From Glebionis coronaria (taxonomy: Eukaryota > Streptophyta > Magnoliopsida > Asterales > Asteraceae), in assembly GCA_025667525.1 (NCBI GenBank), contig CM046875.1, positions 199,988,125 to 200,052,124 on the forward strand: a stretch of 64,000 nt of DNA. Direction: 5' to 3'. This document shows positions 10,993 through 21,695 of the stretch, one piece after another (the first letter of the stretch is position 1; every line of letters begins with the position of its first letter). Both the position numbers and the translations under genes were made by a program. The notes below the pieces were generated by a model that was given only the letters and a program-made list of their open reading frames with translations, was not told the DNA's origin and did not search any database.

Positions 10993-12983
10993 CATTAGTT
11001 ACAAAGCAAGTTTACATTTTTCATCATAATCAATCCATAGTGGCCTTTATTAAGGAGATAGAAAACTATAAATATTCAAAGTAAAGAAATCAAAAGCATA
11101 CCTTGGGTTTTGGAAATGTCATGAATCATCATCATCCTCAAGTTTTCACTTTCTCCAAACCAAGCTTAAAAACGAGATCATTGTTATTATAAGTTAGTAA
11201 ACTAACACGAACTCATGTGGGCCAATTACTTACTTAGACTCCCTTATTCCTATGGGTATCTCTTATATTTTATTGTTGTCTTGAATGATCACGAGGATGC
11301 ATTGTTTGACTTATTTCGATAGTTTATTAGGCCGAAAATAAAGTGAACGATTTAATCAATAGTTAGCTAAAGGACAAAATCTTTTAAAACTGCTTCTCGG
11401 GACCTCATAAAGTTCATATCTTGGCATAACTCGCTTCGCGATTTGAGACCTTTCTCAGACCGATATTTGGCAGCGACTTCATACTTTAAATCTTGAGAGA
11501 CGTTCATGAAATAATGGCCTTCTCTTCATAATAGGAATTTCTTCACTTGAAGTTTTGAGAGATTCATACTTGGACCACGACTTCTTCATTTTTCTCCAAT
11601 CTTTATTTTGGACTTTGATATACAACGATCCGCCTCCTTTTTGGACTTGGATTTATTTATCCTCATACCTTGTTAGGGTCTTTTCGGATAGACTTCTCCA
11701 TGACTTTTGGGGAGTATTTGCTTTTCGTCGTGTGTCTCGATCCTTCATATTGATTTTTGATAAATGATTCTTCACATCACTTTGGATCTTTAGCAACAAA
11801 ATATAGTCCTCATGCCTTGTTAGGACCTTTTTGGACTCGCCAATCTTCGCATCCCGCTTCAATTAGTTATGCCTTGGCTATGAACTCTAATCCATACCGA
11901 GCAACTTTTAAACGATCTTGGGCTAGAAACTAAGTAACTTTTCAAATCGTACAACCTTATTTATTGCAGATAAATTTATTAGCAGGCGATGGGAGAATAG
12001 GCTTATAATTAACTCACATAAATTCACGAAAGAATACCAAACTTATAATTAGCTCTATCATCTCTCGTTCTCCACAGTTTAAAATCTCAAGGAATGAGAC
12101 TCGTGGATGCTTAGCCTATTAAATCAAAGTTTTGGGTTTTCAAGTCGCCTATAGGATCTTGCAAACTCTTGGACTTTTTCAAGTTTAGAATCCGCGTTTT
12201 AAAGTTCCCTTGATAAACGACTCTCTAGGATCAATTATAGGAACTTGCAAAAATTTCTTGTTCTTAACCCGTGAGAGTTAAGACTTTCGCGTTTTATAGC
12301 TCCCTATATAAAAGCCTAGCAAAACTTGACTTAAACACGTTAAGGATACTAGCTAGAGTAAACTTAGATAAGTAAACTCGGGTTGATTCAAAAGATTCAC
12401 AACGTTTGAAAATTAAAACCACTTATTAAAGATTTATTCTAACAAGGAAAGAAAATAACTATACAAAGGGAAAATCTAATAGGCCAAAATAGATCAAAAA
12501 TTTTGAAAAATGTCGAAAAATTGATTTTCCGGTTAAAATGAGGACAAAGACAAGGAAAAGAGCCACTTAACTTCGATAGAAGTCCCCCTACACTTAACAT
12601 AAACATTGTCCTCAATGTTTAAGCATGTGGGAGTAAACTCCCCTATACTTAGGACATTGTGCACGTTGTTTAAATCTTGCTAAGGAAGAGACAACTAAAG
12701 AGATTCCTATTTTAATATTGAGAAAATATAAAATAGTGAATCGAAAAGAGTTTAGGATAGAACCGGGAAAAAGTGGACACGGAATCACGGGTCGTCAAGA
12801 ATCATCAAGAGTGGATCATTGAGCGCTCGAATCCCTGATTAGTAGAAGAGAGGAGAGAGCAAACACCAACGGGTCTCCCCTACACTTATGATAAAGAAAG
12901 CGAAAAGATAGATGCATGGGTTGCCTCTCAAGAAGCGCTTGGTTTTTGTTAACCGAGTCGTGAGCCTGACTCGACCTTGATTA
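10993..12983 (-). other. E6 conserved non-coding 3' region
   Basis: About 2 kb between the ORF stop and the purine tract, with no convincing gene. It aligns by eye with 18181-19590 in E1 and 31430-33602 in E2. Landmarks on the element strand: hairpin GAGTC/GACTC at 12955-12972, 12 nt after the stop; AAACATTG-AGGA-CAATGTTT at 12601-12620 followed by AAGTGTAGGGGGACTT; and a block containing TTCTAGCCCAAGATCGTTT at about 11930. A short frame near 11653-11862 starts with TTG rather than ATG and is probably not translated. Confidence 0.7.
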
Positions 12984-14951
12984 TCAACGGAAGAAGCATG
13001 AAACATATCCACCAGGATCAAAGACATAGTTTTCGTCCATCAAATAGCACAAGCTTAAGGTGAACAAGGCAAGCCAAAGCAGAGTAGGCAAGGTTCCCTT
13101 AAGCAAAGACGGAGCACGGTAGAAGCAAGGGTGAAGTGCAAGCATGTCTTCAAAATTTCCAAAGATTTTTCCTTTTATTTCATCAGGTGGATACTGAGAT
13201 GGCTTAAAAATTTCAATACCGGGGTCGAACACCTTTTCCTTTAAGGGAAAATAGCACTCAGGCTCAGCAGAGTGTGAAGAAGATCCGCGAAGAAGCACAA
13301 CCTCGTCCTCAGAAGGTGGAAAAAGAGGTGTTAACTCATACGTGCTGCGGGTTTCGGTGTCGACCGGTTTCTTCTCCTTAGAAAGAATGTTCTTCAAATC
13401 CAAAGTAGGATCAAGACGATAATCTTCAAAATCATAAGGAGGAGCATCACTGTCATGAGGGAAGTAAGTGTTGAGAAATTCAGAGAAGTCTTTCTCAAAT
13501 GTATAATCGTCCAAAGTAGGATCGAGTGATGGCGGAGGATCTTCATTATGTGGAGAATCGCTCGAAAGAGTATCGGCCTCATCAAAATCATCATATGTGG
13601 GCAGCTCGGGATACTCAGAAGTAAGGTCATCATAATCGTCCGAGTCTGAGCTAGAATCATCATCATAAGCATCAAAGACCGGTGGAGAATCATAAATGGG
13701 AGAAGCGTCCAAAGTAGGGGGAGAATCATCCACATCATCTTGAAAAAGTGGATTATCGATGCAAGAGTCGAATAGAGGATTGTCGTAGACGGTAAAGTCA
13801 TCGAGCACATTAATCATATTCACTGATTCTCGTCCTCCAAAGGTAGTACTGGTGAGCTTCCCCATTTTGAAAACTTGTGCATCATCCCCGACTCTTAAGA
13901 TTAACTCACCTTCGGCCACATTCACTAAAGCTCGTCCGGTTCTCAAGAATGGCCGACCAAGTATTAAAGGAATACGAGGGTCCATTTCATAATCAACAAC
14001 AACAAAGTCGACCGGGAAAGTAAATGTGCCAACTTTAATAAACACGTCTTCGGCTATACCAACGGGGTAAGCGAGAGTGCGGTTTGCCAGTTCAAGAGTC
14101 ATCTTTGTTGGAGTGAGGTCGGGTAATGATAGTGTTTTCCAAACACTCAAAGGCATCAAATTAATACTAGCCCCGAGATCAGCAAGGGCAGTAAATTCTT
14201 CAGTTTTGTTGAACACGCAAGGCAACACGAAACGACCGGGATCTCCAAGTTTTTCCGGAAGTTCTTTAAGAATAACCACAGAGCAGTTTTCATTTAAGCG
14301 TGTGTTGGCGAGCTCAATCAGCTTCTCCTTCTTGTTAAGCAATTTCTTAAATGCTTTAACAAATTTGGGCATGTGGACAAGTGCTTCAAGAAAACTAATG
14401 CTGAAAGACATTTGAGAAATCATCTTGATATAGTTTGTCACTTGAGAGTCCTCCTTTGTTAGATCGTTGGTCTTGCCTAAACGAGAGGGATAAGGGATAT
14501 TGGGTTTGGGTGGTGAAGGTGCAGGTGTAGGTAAAGGTTGAGATGTTGAAGGTTCTTTCCTAAAGACATCGTCATGGCGAGGCGGAGACGGTAATGGTGC
14601 ACTAATGCTAGGTGTAGGAGGAGTAGGGATAAATGGTGGTGGAGGAGGTGTAGATGATGGGGGTGGGATTGTTGGTCCTACGATGGTAACTCCACTACGG
14701 GTAGTAATAGCACTCACATTTGCTCGCGGATTGGTGACGGTGTTTGAAGGTAGAGAACTCGAAGAAGAAGGTTGAGCTGCGGGCAAGAAACTAGCAAGCA
14801 TATTCTTTAATTCATTCGTTTGAGTGCTGAAGGAGGATTGAATATTATCTCGAAGCTCGGATCTAATCTCATTTCCTTGCTTGGTAATATCTCCTTTAAG
14901 ATTGATAATTTGGCTCTGCAGATTCTTGATTTGCTCACCTTGGGTTCTCAT
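12984..14951 (-). CDS. E6 Gag C-terminus, protease and acidic unknown domain
   Basis: An intact 655-codon frame. Residues 1-55 are a coiled coil (IKNLQSQIINLKGD), as at the Gag end of E1. Residues ~80-160 are Pro/Ser-rich. Residues ~165-385 match E1 through the aspartic protease ([10 protein letters not shown] near residue 258; [11 protein letters not shown]). From about 385 homology to E1 pol ceases: a highly acidic Asp/Ser/Pro/Tyr-rich stretch to ~540, then a more ordered tail (YPPDEIKGKIFGNFEDML) and a hydrophobic segment LPTLLWLALFTLSLCYLM (~621-638), a possible membrane helix. RT, RNase H and integrase are absent. I recall gag-protease retroelement proteins with FDPG-containing tails in Asteraceae annotations, but know no function. 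It was probably fused to the upstream gag before a frameshift near 15150. Confidence 0.8.
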   Translation of the reverse strand: MRTQGEQIKNLQSQIINLKGDITKQGNEIRSELRDNIQSSFSTQTNELKNMLASFLPAAQPSSSSSLPSNTVTNPRANVSAITTRSGVTIVGPTIPPPSSTPPPPPFIPTPPTPSISAPLPSPPRHDDVFRKEPSTSQPLPTPAPSPPKPNIPYPSRLGKTNDLTKEDSQVTNYIKMISQMSFSISFLEALVHMPKFVKAFKKLLNKKEKLIELANTRLNENCSVVILKELPEKLGDPGRFVLPCVFNKTEEFTALADLGASINLMPLSVWKTLSLPDLTPTKMTLELANRTLAYPVGIAEDVFIKVGTFTFPVDFVVVDYEMDPRIPLILGRPFLRTGRALVNVAEGELILRVGDDAQVFKMGKLTSTTFGGRESVNMINVLDDFTVYDNPLFDSCIDNPLFQDDVDDSPPTLDASPIYDSPPVFDAYDDDSSSDSDDYDDLTSEYPELPTYDDFDEADTLSSDSPHNEDPPPSLDPTLDDYTFEKDFSEFLNTYFPHDSDAPPYDFEDYRLDPTLDLKNILSKEKKPVDTETRSTYELTPLFPPSEDEVVLLRGSSSHSAEPECYFPLKEKVFDPGIEIFKPSQYPPDEIKGKIFGNFEDMLALHPCFYRAPSLLKGTLPTLLWLALFTLSLCYLMDENYVFDPGGYVSCFFR

Positions 14952-15112
14952 GGTAGCTTCAACATCGGTGTTAATGGGTGGGGTTTGTTGAGTGGGTGGG
15001 TGATAAGGATTAGAAGCTCTTGGTGGGATTTGGTTGCTTCTATTGTAGTTATTGGCGTGGTTTTGGTTTTGAGGAGAAAAACCAGGTGAAAGGTAATTGT
15101 TGGATCGGTAAC

Positions 15113-16165
15113 TCAGCAGATTTCTATCCCCTTGTCGAACTTGGTAATTTTCCGGTGATAATTACCATAAGCTGTATACACATTTTCCGGATTTCCTTGT
15201 GTCGAAGGACAATCAGTGTATGAGTGAGGACCGCCGCATGTTTCACAAGGAGTAGCAACAGCTTTAACTTGTTGTTGTTGTTGTTGGTTTGAAGCCAAGA
15301 GTTGCATACTTCTGCTCATTTTAGTCAGCACACGGGTGAGTTCGGTCATATCAGGGTTTGCTGAGGTGGAGGAAATATTGACTCTCGGGTTGTTCCTAGA
15401 AGAAGCAGAGGAATCCCAGTTTTTGTGGTGAGTAGTCATGTTCTCAATTAGCTCTCTACACTCCTCGGGTCTCCTTTTCATGAATGTGCCGCCGGCGGCT
15501 GCATTAATCGTATCACGATCTCGAAAAGTCAAACCGTTGTAGAAAGTATCAATTAGGGTCACAGGGAGCATATTGTGGTTTGGACATCTATCGATCAAGA
15601 CATTATATCGCTCCCAAGCATCAAAAAGAGATTCATCAGGGTCTTGCATGAAACCGCTGATTTGATTGCGAAGGCTCGTGACCATGGATGGTGGAAAGTA
15701 GCGCGACAAAAAGCGTTGAGTCATGTCATCCCAAGTGTGAATTGAATTCTTCGGGAGACGATCAAACCATTTCTCGGCATGATGTAATAGAGTATGTGGA
15801 AAGAGTTGTAGGCGAAGTTCATCCATTGTGGCACCGGCCAATTTCATGCTTTGGGTGATTGTAATGAACTTGTCGAGGTGTTTGTTGGCATCATCATCAG
15901 GCAATCCACGGAATGGGTTAGTTTGCACTTGCTGAATCATGTGGTGCTTCAACGAAAACTCAGGAGCGTTGATTTGCATCGGCGCAATCGGTCCTCCTCG
16001 TCTAAACATGGTAGGTTGACAAAGTTATTCCATGGTCCGAAGATCGGGCTGTGGAAGAACATTGTTGTTATTATTAGGATGCGGTGGATTATTATTGTTT
16101 ACACCTGACATAGCTAAATCTTCTTGAGTCTCGGGCTCTTGATAATTAGAAGATCTAGTACGCAT
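15113..16165 (-). pseudogene. gag: E6 gag N-terminal part
   Basis: Starts at ATG 16165 (MRTRSS, as in E1), directly after a splice-acceptor-like TTTTCAG. An in-frame TAA at 16025-16027 interrupts after about 46 codons. The frame then stays open through the retrotransposon gag domain (KWFDRLP, RYFPPS, TFYNGLTFRDRDT), a short Gln run and zinc knuckle CETCGGPHSYTDC. A one-base indel near 15150 moves the end out of frame and gives a stop at 15113. Restoring neither is implied; two lesions separate it from the intact frame downstream, so the element probably relies on Gag from elsewhere. Confidence 0.88.
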
Positions 16166-16397
16166 ACACCTGAAAATGCAAAAGAAAAAGAAACCAAACA
16201 CAGACAATATATATACACAATAACAAATAAAATCTTTATGGATTTTTTTAAATTTTTAAATTTTATGGATTTTTATCAAATTTTAATTTTTATGATTTTT
16301 GAATTTTTTATGCAAGAAAAATAACGCTCACAAGTGAACGGATCCCAAAAAGCAACGCGTCTCTCACAGAAAACCGTTAATCTTTACGAAAAGAGCC

Positions 16398-16410
16398 GGC
16401 AGCGGCGCCA
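16398..16410 (-). other. Primer binding site (tRNA-Asp type) of E6
   Basis: TGGCGCCGCTGCC on the minus strand, two bases inside the 5' LTR edge at 16413. It is identical to the E2 primer site over this stretch. Confidence 0.85.
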
Positions 16411-16412
16411 TT

Positions 16413-18175
16413 TAATACATGGCTTTTGGCCAGTATAAAAATTATTGTTCTTGTTCTCGTGGTCTAATCGAATTGATCTAGGTTCTATGTGTGACTCTAT
16501 TGATTTTGGTGAAACAAATATTTTTGGTTTGTTTTTAAAATAAAAGTGCGAGACGTTAAAGTAAATGTCGTTGAAGTAAAGTGCGTTAAAATAAAAAGCG
16601 TGAAAATAAATCTAAATCTAATTAAAATTAAATGTGTGATATTTAAAAAACTTGACGGAAAGTAAATTAATAAAATGACTTAATACAAAAGCGTGACGGG
16701 AATTAAAATTAGACAAGTATTAAAATAACAGCTTAAAATTAAACAAGGCAAAACAAGAAAAACCACTCCAATCGGAATGTATTCCGATCAGCCTTACCCT
16801 AACCTGATCGGAATGTTGTCGTCGGAATACCAATCGGAATTGATGTCACTAGTCCCAATCGGAATACCACAAACCTACCTGGTCGGAATGTAAGCTCACT
16901 TTGATCGGAACAACGAATAGCCCCTGGTCGGAATGTAGATCGGAACCCCTAATTGGAATATGTCACTTCTCCCAATCGGAATGCCAAACTAACACCTCAA
17001 TCGGAATGTACAATGTGGTACCAATCGGAATATGTCACCTTACCTTGATCGGAATACCTCAAATACCTCAGATCGGAATGCCAGACCACCCCAATCGGAA
17101 TATGTCAGAAATATTAAAACCCTTTTCCGACCAAGCCTAGGAGCTCTGGTCGGAATGTGAAAACCCTTTTCCGATCGTACAGATCGGAATATGGAGAAAA
17201 GTACACAAATTAAGCTAGAACAATAAGCTATAATCCTAATAAGCACAAGACTAAAAACCTAAGGTAATCCGAATGAAAATAAGCTACTAGACTGAAATTT
17301 AACAACTTTTAAGACAAGAAATGAATAAGCTTTAAGAAAAACAAACTTTTATATAAAAATAACTTTTATAAAAACTTTATAAACTTGAAAATAAACAAAA
17401 TAAGCTATGAAAATAAATGATTTAAAACAATCAAAAGCATAAAAATGAAATCTTTAAACAAGTAAACAAGATAAAAAGCATATAAATCAAAGATCAAAGA
17501 AAGGTAGAATGAGATCAACAAGATAAAGTAAAGGTGTGAGAATTAAAAGAAACACTTACTTGAAATTAAATGGTAAATAAGGTGCAAGACATGTAATTAA
17601 AGGTGCAAGTAATTAAAAGTGCAATAAAATAAAGATGGAAGAACTAGTTTGTCAATCTAGCCAACAAAACTTAATGAAATGAAAATGAGAGGTATATATA
17701 GGAGATTAGGAGGGTGGTTAGAGGAAGCTTCCTCCCCTCCTTCCTTTCTTCTTAATTGCGCCCTTAAGTCCTTCCTTCTTAATCTTTTTGTTAATCTTGG
17801 AATTTGATGACTTTTGGCTCGGGATTTCTTTGGACTCGTCTTTTAATTCTTCGATAAATAGGACTTGAGTTCCTCGGCTTTAAGTAAACTTCCGTCTTTT
17901 GACTTTTTCTTCGATAAATCTTCAGAATTGGTCTTAGACTTCCGTTCTTTTTGCACTCTTGACTTCTTAACTTCGTCTTTCATCTTTTTCTTCAATAAAA
18001 GTCCGTAAATGCCCGTGAATTCCCGTGTTTTCTCCACTGTTCACCTTTTCGTCCAAAATCACAACAAAAACACAAACCACGCATAATTCTGACATAAAAG
18101 ACATAAAATACACGTTTTGGTCCGGTTATTCTTGTAATTAAGTGGTAGAAAAGATGTGTGTTTTCACACATATCA
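16413..18175 (-). repeat. E6 5' LTR
   Basis: 1,763 bp; on the element strand it starts TGATATGTGTGAAAACACAC at 18175 and ends CATGTATTA at 16413. TATA box at 17693-17700; motif array at 16770-17192 in the transcribed portion. The final TTA instead of TCA appears in both LTRs, so it predates this insertion. Confidence 0.93.
17693..17700 (-). promoter_or_regulatory. TATA box, E6 5' LTR
   Basis: TATATATA on the minus strand, 475 bp from the LTR start; the same position as in the 3' LTR copy (10470-10477). Confidence 0.6.
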
Positions 18176-18180
18176 ATATC

Positions 18181-19590
18181 CCACAATAAAGTCAAAAATA
18201 TCAATAAAGTGGTTTAGCTAGTTTAGAAGTCTTTGATATATTAGGCCCGTTGCGATTATTTTGAATCAACCCGTATAGACTTATCCAAGTTTATTCTAGC
18301 AAGTATCCTTAACCATGTAGACCTTAATCGGTTTATTAGGCTAAGCATCCACGAGTCTCATTACTTGAGATTTTAAATTGTGGAGAACGAGAAATGATAG
18401 AGTCAATTATAAGTCGGTATTCTTGCACAAGCACACTTGGTGTGATTATAAGCTTTTCCTCCCATCGCCTTAAATGAATAAATGCAATAAGTAAGGTCGT
18501 ACGATTTTATTGAATAACTTAGCTTCTAGCCCAAGATCGTTTAAAAGTTGCTCGGTAATGATAAGAGTTCATAGCCAAGGCATAACTAATGAAGCGGGGC
18601 GTGAAGATTGGCGAGTCTGAAAAGGCCCTAACAAGGCATGAGGATTCCATTTTATTGCTAAAGATCCAAGGTGATGTGAAAAGCATTATTCCCAAAATCA
18701 ATATGAAGGATCAAGACGCACGACGAAAAGCAATCAACTCCCATAAAGATCATGGAGAAGTCTATCCGAAAAGACCCTAACAAGGTATGAGGATAAATAG
18801 ATCCAAGTCCAAAAAGGAGGCGGATAGTTGTATCTCAAAATCCCAATTAACGATTGAAGAAATAATGATGAAGTCGTGGTCTACAAAGTTGGAGTATCCC
18901 TCAAAAGTCTCCAAGTGAAGAAACTCTATTAACGAAGAGAAGACCATTATCTCAAGAACGTCTCTCAAAGATATGAAGTATGAAGTACATGCCAAATATC
19001 GGCCCGAGAAAGGTCTCAAATCGTGAAGCAAGTTATGCCAAGATATGAACTTTTTGAGGTCCCGAGAAGCAGTTTTAAGAGATTTTGTCCTTTAGCTAAA
19101 TATTAATCAAATCGTCGTACTTTGTTTTCAGCCTAAATAAACTATCGAAATAAGTCCAAAAATGCATCTTCATGATCATTCTAAGACAAAATTAAAATAT
19201 AAGAGATACACCTAGGAATTAGGGAGTTTAAGCATATAATTATGCCATGTGTGTAAGTGTTTGTTTTGCTAACTTATAATAACAATGATTTCGATTTTAA
19301 GCTTAGTTTGGGGAACGTGAAACTTGAGGGTGATAAATCTTCGCAGCAACTAAAGCCCTAATGTAAGTCTTAGATCTCTTTGCAAGTTATTTCAATGTAG
19401 CTATTTTCAAGTGAAAATGGTTTTCTGTCCCTTTTGTTTCCTATAAAGCTTTATTTCTTCATAGTAGTTTAAATTTTTGTTTTAGTAGTATATTAATAAG
19501 GCCAAGGTTGATTGATTATGAGAAAAGTGTAAATTTGCTTTGTCACTAAGCATTGCATGAGGGCATGGCAATGGTTAAGTGTAGAGGATT
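18181..19590 (+). other. E1 conserved non-coding 3' region and purine tract
   Basis: Continuation of E1 beyond E6. Strongly similar to E2 (about 32040-33602) and to E6 on the minus strand, but without a supported gene. The 18589-18780 frame has an ATG only because of a one-base difference from TTG in E2 and E6. It ends in hairpin arms CATTGCA (19551-19557) and TGGCAATG (19566-19573), then AAGTGTAGAGGATT against the 3' LTR, the likely plus-strand primer. Confidence 0.72.
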
Positions 19591-21332
19591 TGATAGGTGT
19601 GAAAACACCCATCCTTTTACCACTTATTTCTTGCTAAAACGAGACCAAAATGCGTATTTAATATCATTTGTTTGGAATTATGCGTGGTTTGTGTGTTTTT
19701 GTGTTTTCAGAGCCAACCGGATAAATATTGAAGAAAACATGGGATTGCACGGGTTTTATCGAAGAAAAAGACAAAAAAGACGAAGTCTATAGTCCAAGAG
19801 ATGCAAAAGATTTGAAGTCAATGGGCCTATTTGAAGAATTTATCATAGAAAAGGACCAAAGATGGAAGATTTTCATATGTCGAAGAACTCAACTCTATTA
19901 AACGAAGAAATTAAAAGACGAGTTGAATTTATTCATGGACAAATCCCGAATCAGAATCGAAAACGTCAACTTTACTGAAAAGACAAGAAGACAAATAGAA
20001 AGGAAGAAAGCCCACTCACCAACCAACCACACCTCCTATAAATAGGACTTCCCTTCACATATTAGAACTAGTTTTCATTTTTCCAGTTTCTTTCTTTTTG
20101 GTTCGTAGCAAAACCAACACTACTAGGGTGTTTGGTGATTTTTATTTTCTTTTGATTTCTCTAAGTTCTTGTAAGTTTAATCTTTACTTTTGTCTGTTTA
20201 ACCTTAATCTTTCAATATCATCTTTTATTTAATCTTGTTCATCTTTCTCTTGTTGATTTAAAGTCTTAAGGTTTGATTTGATTGATTTTAATCTTTAAAA
20301 GTAAGTGGGTTTTGTGTTTTTATTGATTTGGTTTAAAGTTTATCATTAGTAGATGATTGGTGGTTAGTTTGGTCTAATCTTTGGTAAAAAATTGGTTGAT
20401 TTTGGTTAAAATTCGTTCTTGTTTTATTTCCGTGTTCTTCGCATACCTTCTGTTTTCCTAGATTCCAAATCAACAAAATATTCCGGACTAAGGGTTCTTG
20501 TCAATTATTCCGGATAAGCTGAATATTCCGAATGAATGATTCTGTTTAGATTATTCCGGATAAAGCAAACATTCCGGGTGAGCACTTAGTTCTTTTTATT
20601 CCGCATCAACAAGATATTCCGAACCAGCAATTTTCATTCAGTTATTCCGAATCAGTGTGTTCATTCGGAATAATCAATATTCCGGGTGAACATTTTATTC
20701 CGGATCAAGCTTTCTTTTCAATATTCCGGGTGAATATTATATTCCGGATAAAGCCTTTCTGTTAAATATTCCGAACCAGCATATTATTCCGAACCAAGCT
20801 TTTCAATACTATTCCGAATAAACGAATTATTCCGCATGAGTGATTTTTATCCTTTTATTCCGAATGAGCATAGTATTCTGAATGAACTGATTTTATTCTG
20901 GGTCATGCATTTATTCCGAGTGAAGGTTTTTGGTTAGTTATTCCGCATGAGCTATATCCCGCATGAGTATTCCGAGTGAAGCACATTCCGAATGAACAGT
21001 TTTAATCTAGTTATTCCGAATCAAGGTTATTCCGCATAAAAGAATTTATTCCGAATGAATGTTTTTGGTTAGTTATTACGTTTAACTGCTTAAGATAAAT
21101 TTCTTTTCATTGGTTGTTTAATTTTTAATTCCACTTTATTTCTTTTAATTTGATTTTAAATTTTCAATTATTTTTAGCTTAATTTTGTCACTTAGCTCTC
21201 TTAATCCTTTTTAATAGAATAGAAAACCCCATCCCCTCTTTGTTACCAAGAACGATAATTCCACTTTGAGCCGTGATCAATTCAAGAAGATACCGAGAAA
21301 CGAACTTTCAACCTAGTAAAATCTTTGTATCA
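19591..21332 (+). repeat. E1 3' LTR
   Basis: 1,742 bp, direct copy of 1069-2800. TATAAATA at 20037-20044; ATTCCG array at 20462-21061. Followed by the target duplication GAGAT. Confidence 0.93.
20462..21061 (+). repeat. ATTCCG motif array in E1 3' LTR
   Basis: Copy of the 1930-2530 array with a few extra ATTCTG or ATCCCG variants (for example near 20878, 20897 and 20956), consistent with CpG decay. Confidence 0.82.
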
Positions 21333-21337
21333 GAGAT

Positions 21338-21695
21338 CTCCCTCATAGTTTAGAGATCGAAGCACCTTGAGAATTTTTGTTTTGTTGGGGTTTGCAGCAT
21401 ACTCTTCTCCATTGGCAGGGCGAGGGAACTTAAAGATCTTCCTAAAGTAACTCAACTGAAGCGTCATAGGCTGTTTGTTGATCTTGAAGTCAATTGTCTT
21501 CTTAGATAGTTTCTTGCCCTTGGAGATAGAAACTGTTGCCCAGAATTCTTGCATATAAACTTCTAGAATAGATGTTGTAGCTCTCAAAGCAATCTTGAGT
21601 GGAGAGATGTCCAATATGTCCATGGCAATCTTGAAAGCTGCGAATGTAGGATCAAAATCATCTTTGAGGCGTAAGTTGTTCTCTGCTAGAGGCAC
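21338..21695 (-). pseudogene. Copia third ORF, segment 2
   Basis: Minus-strand open stretch between the E2 insertion (left target duplication GGCAC 21691-21695) and the E1 insertion (GAGAT). It joins in frame to 47777-47839 upstream and 697-1068 downstream after removal of both elements and one copy of each duplication. Contains VYMQEFWATVSI and SYFRKIFKFPRP. It appears to belong to the Asteraceae copia-associated extra ORF of unknown function. Confidence 0.72.

Larger units (their letters stand above)
9191..18175 (-). mobile_element. E6: non-autonomous gag-protease LTR retrotransposon
   Basis: Minus-strand element, 8,985 bp, with LTRs 16413-18175 (5') and 9191-10952 (3'), each TGATA...TATTA on its own strand, and target duplication ATATC at 9186-9190 and 18176-18180. 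Primer site at 16398-16410, gag, then a long frame with protease but no RT, RNase H or integrase. Post-ORF hairpins and purine tracts match those of E1 and E2. It must have been moved by enzymes supplied by another element, most plausibly an Athila-type relative. The LTR pair is nearly identical by eye, so insertion into E1 was fairly recent. Confidence 0.92.
1069..21332 (+). mobile_element. E1: complete Athila-type Ty3/gypsy LTR retrotransposon, carrying E6
   Basis: Bounded by two LTRs (1069-2800 and 19591-21332), each running TGATA...TATCA, and by the 5-bp target duplication GAGAT at 1064-1068 and 21333-21337. A tRNA-Asp-type primer site follows the 5' LTR and a purine tract precedes the 3' LTR. 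Gag, protease, RT/RNase H and integrase are in the Athila-type order and with Athila-type RT motifs, but several frameshifts and stops break them. It was inserted into the copia third ORF and later received E6 at 9186-18180. Without E6 it would be about 11.3 kb. Confidence 0.93.

Noticed and set aside
18589..18780. Short frame shared in sense among E1, E2 and E6 (KIGES, LTRHED, INMKD)
   Set aside because: Start codon is ATG only in E1 (TTG in the others) and the frames diverge at the end; DNA-level similarity explains it.
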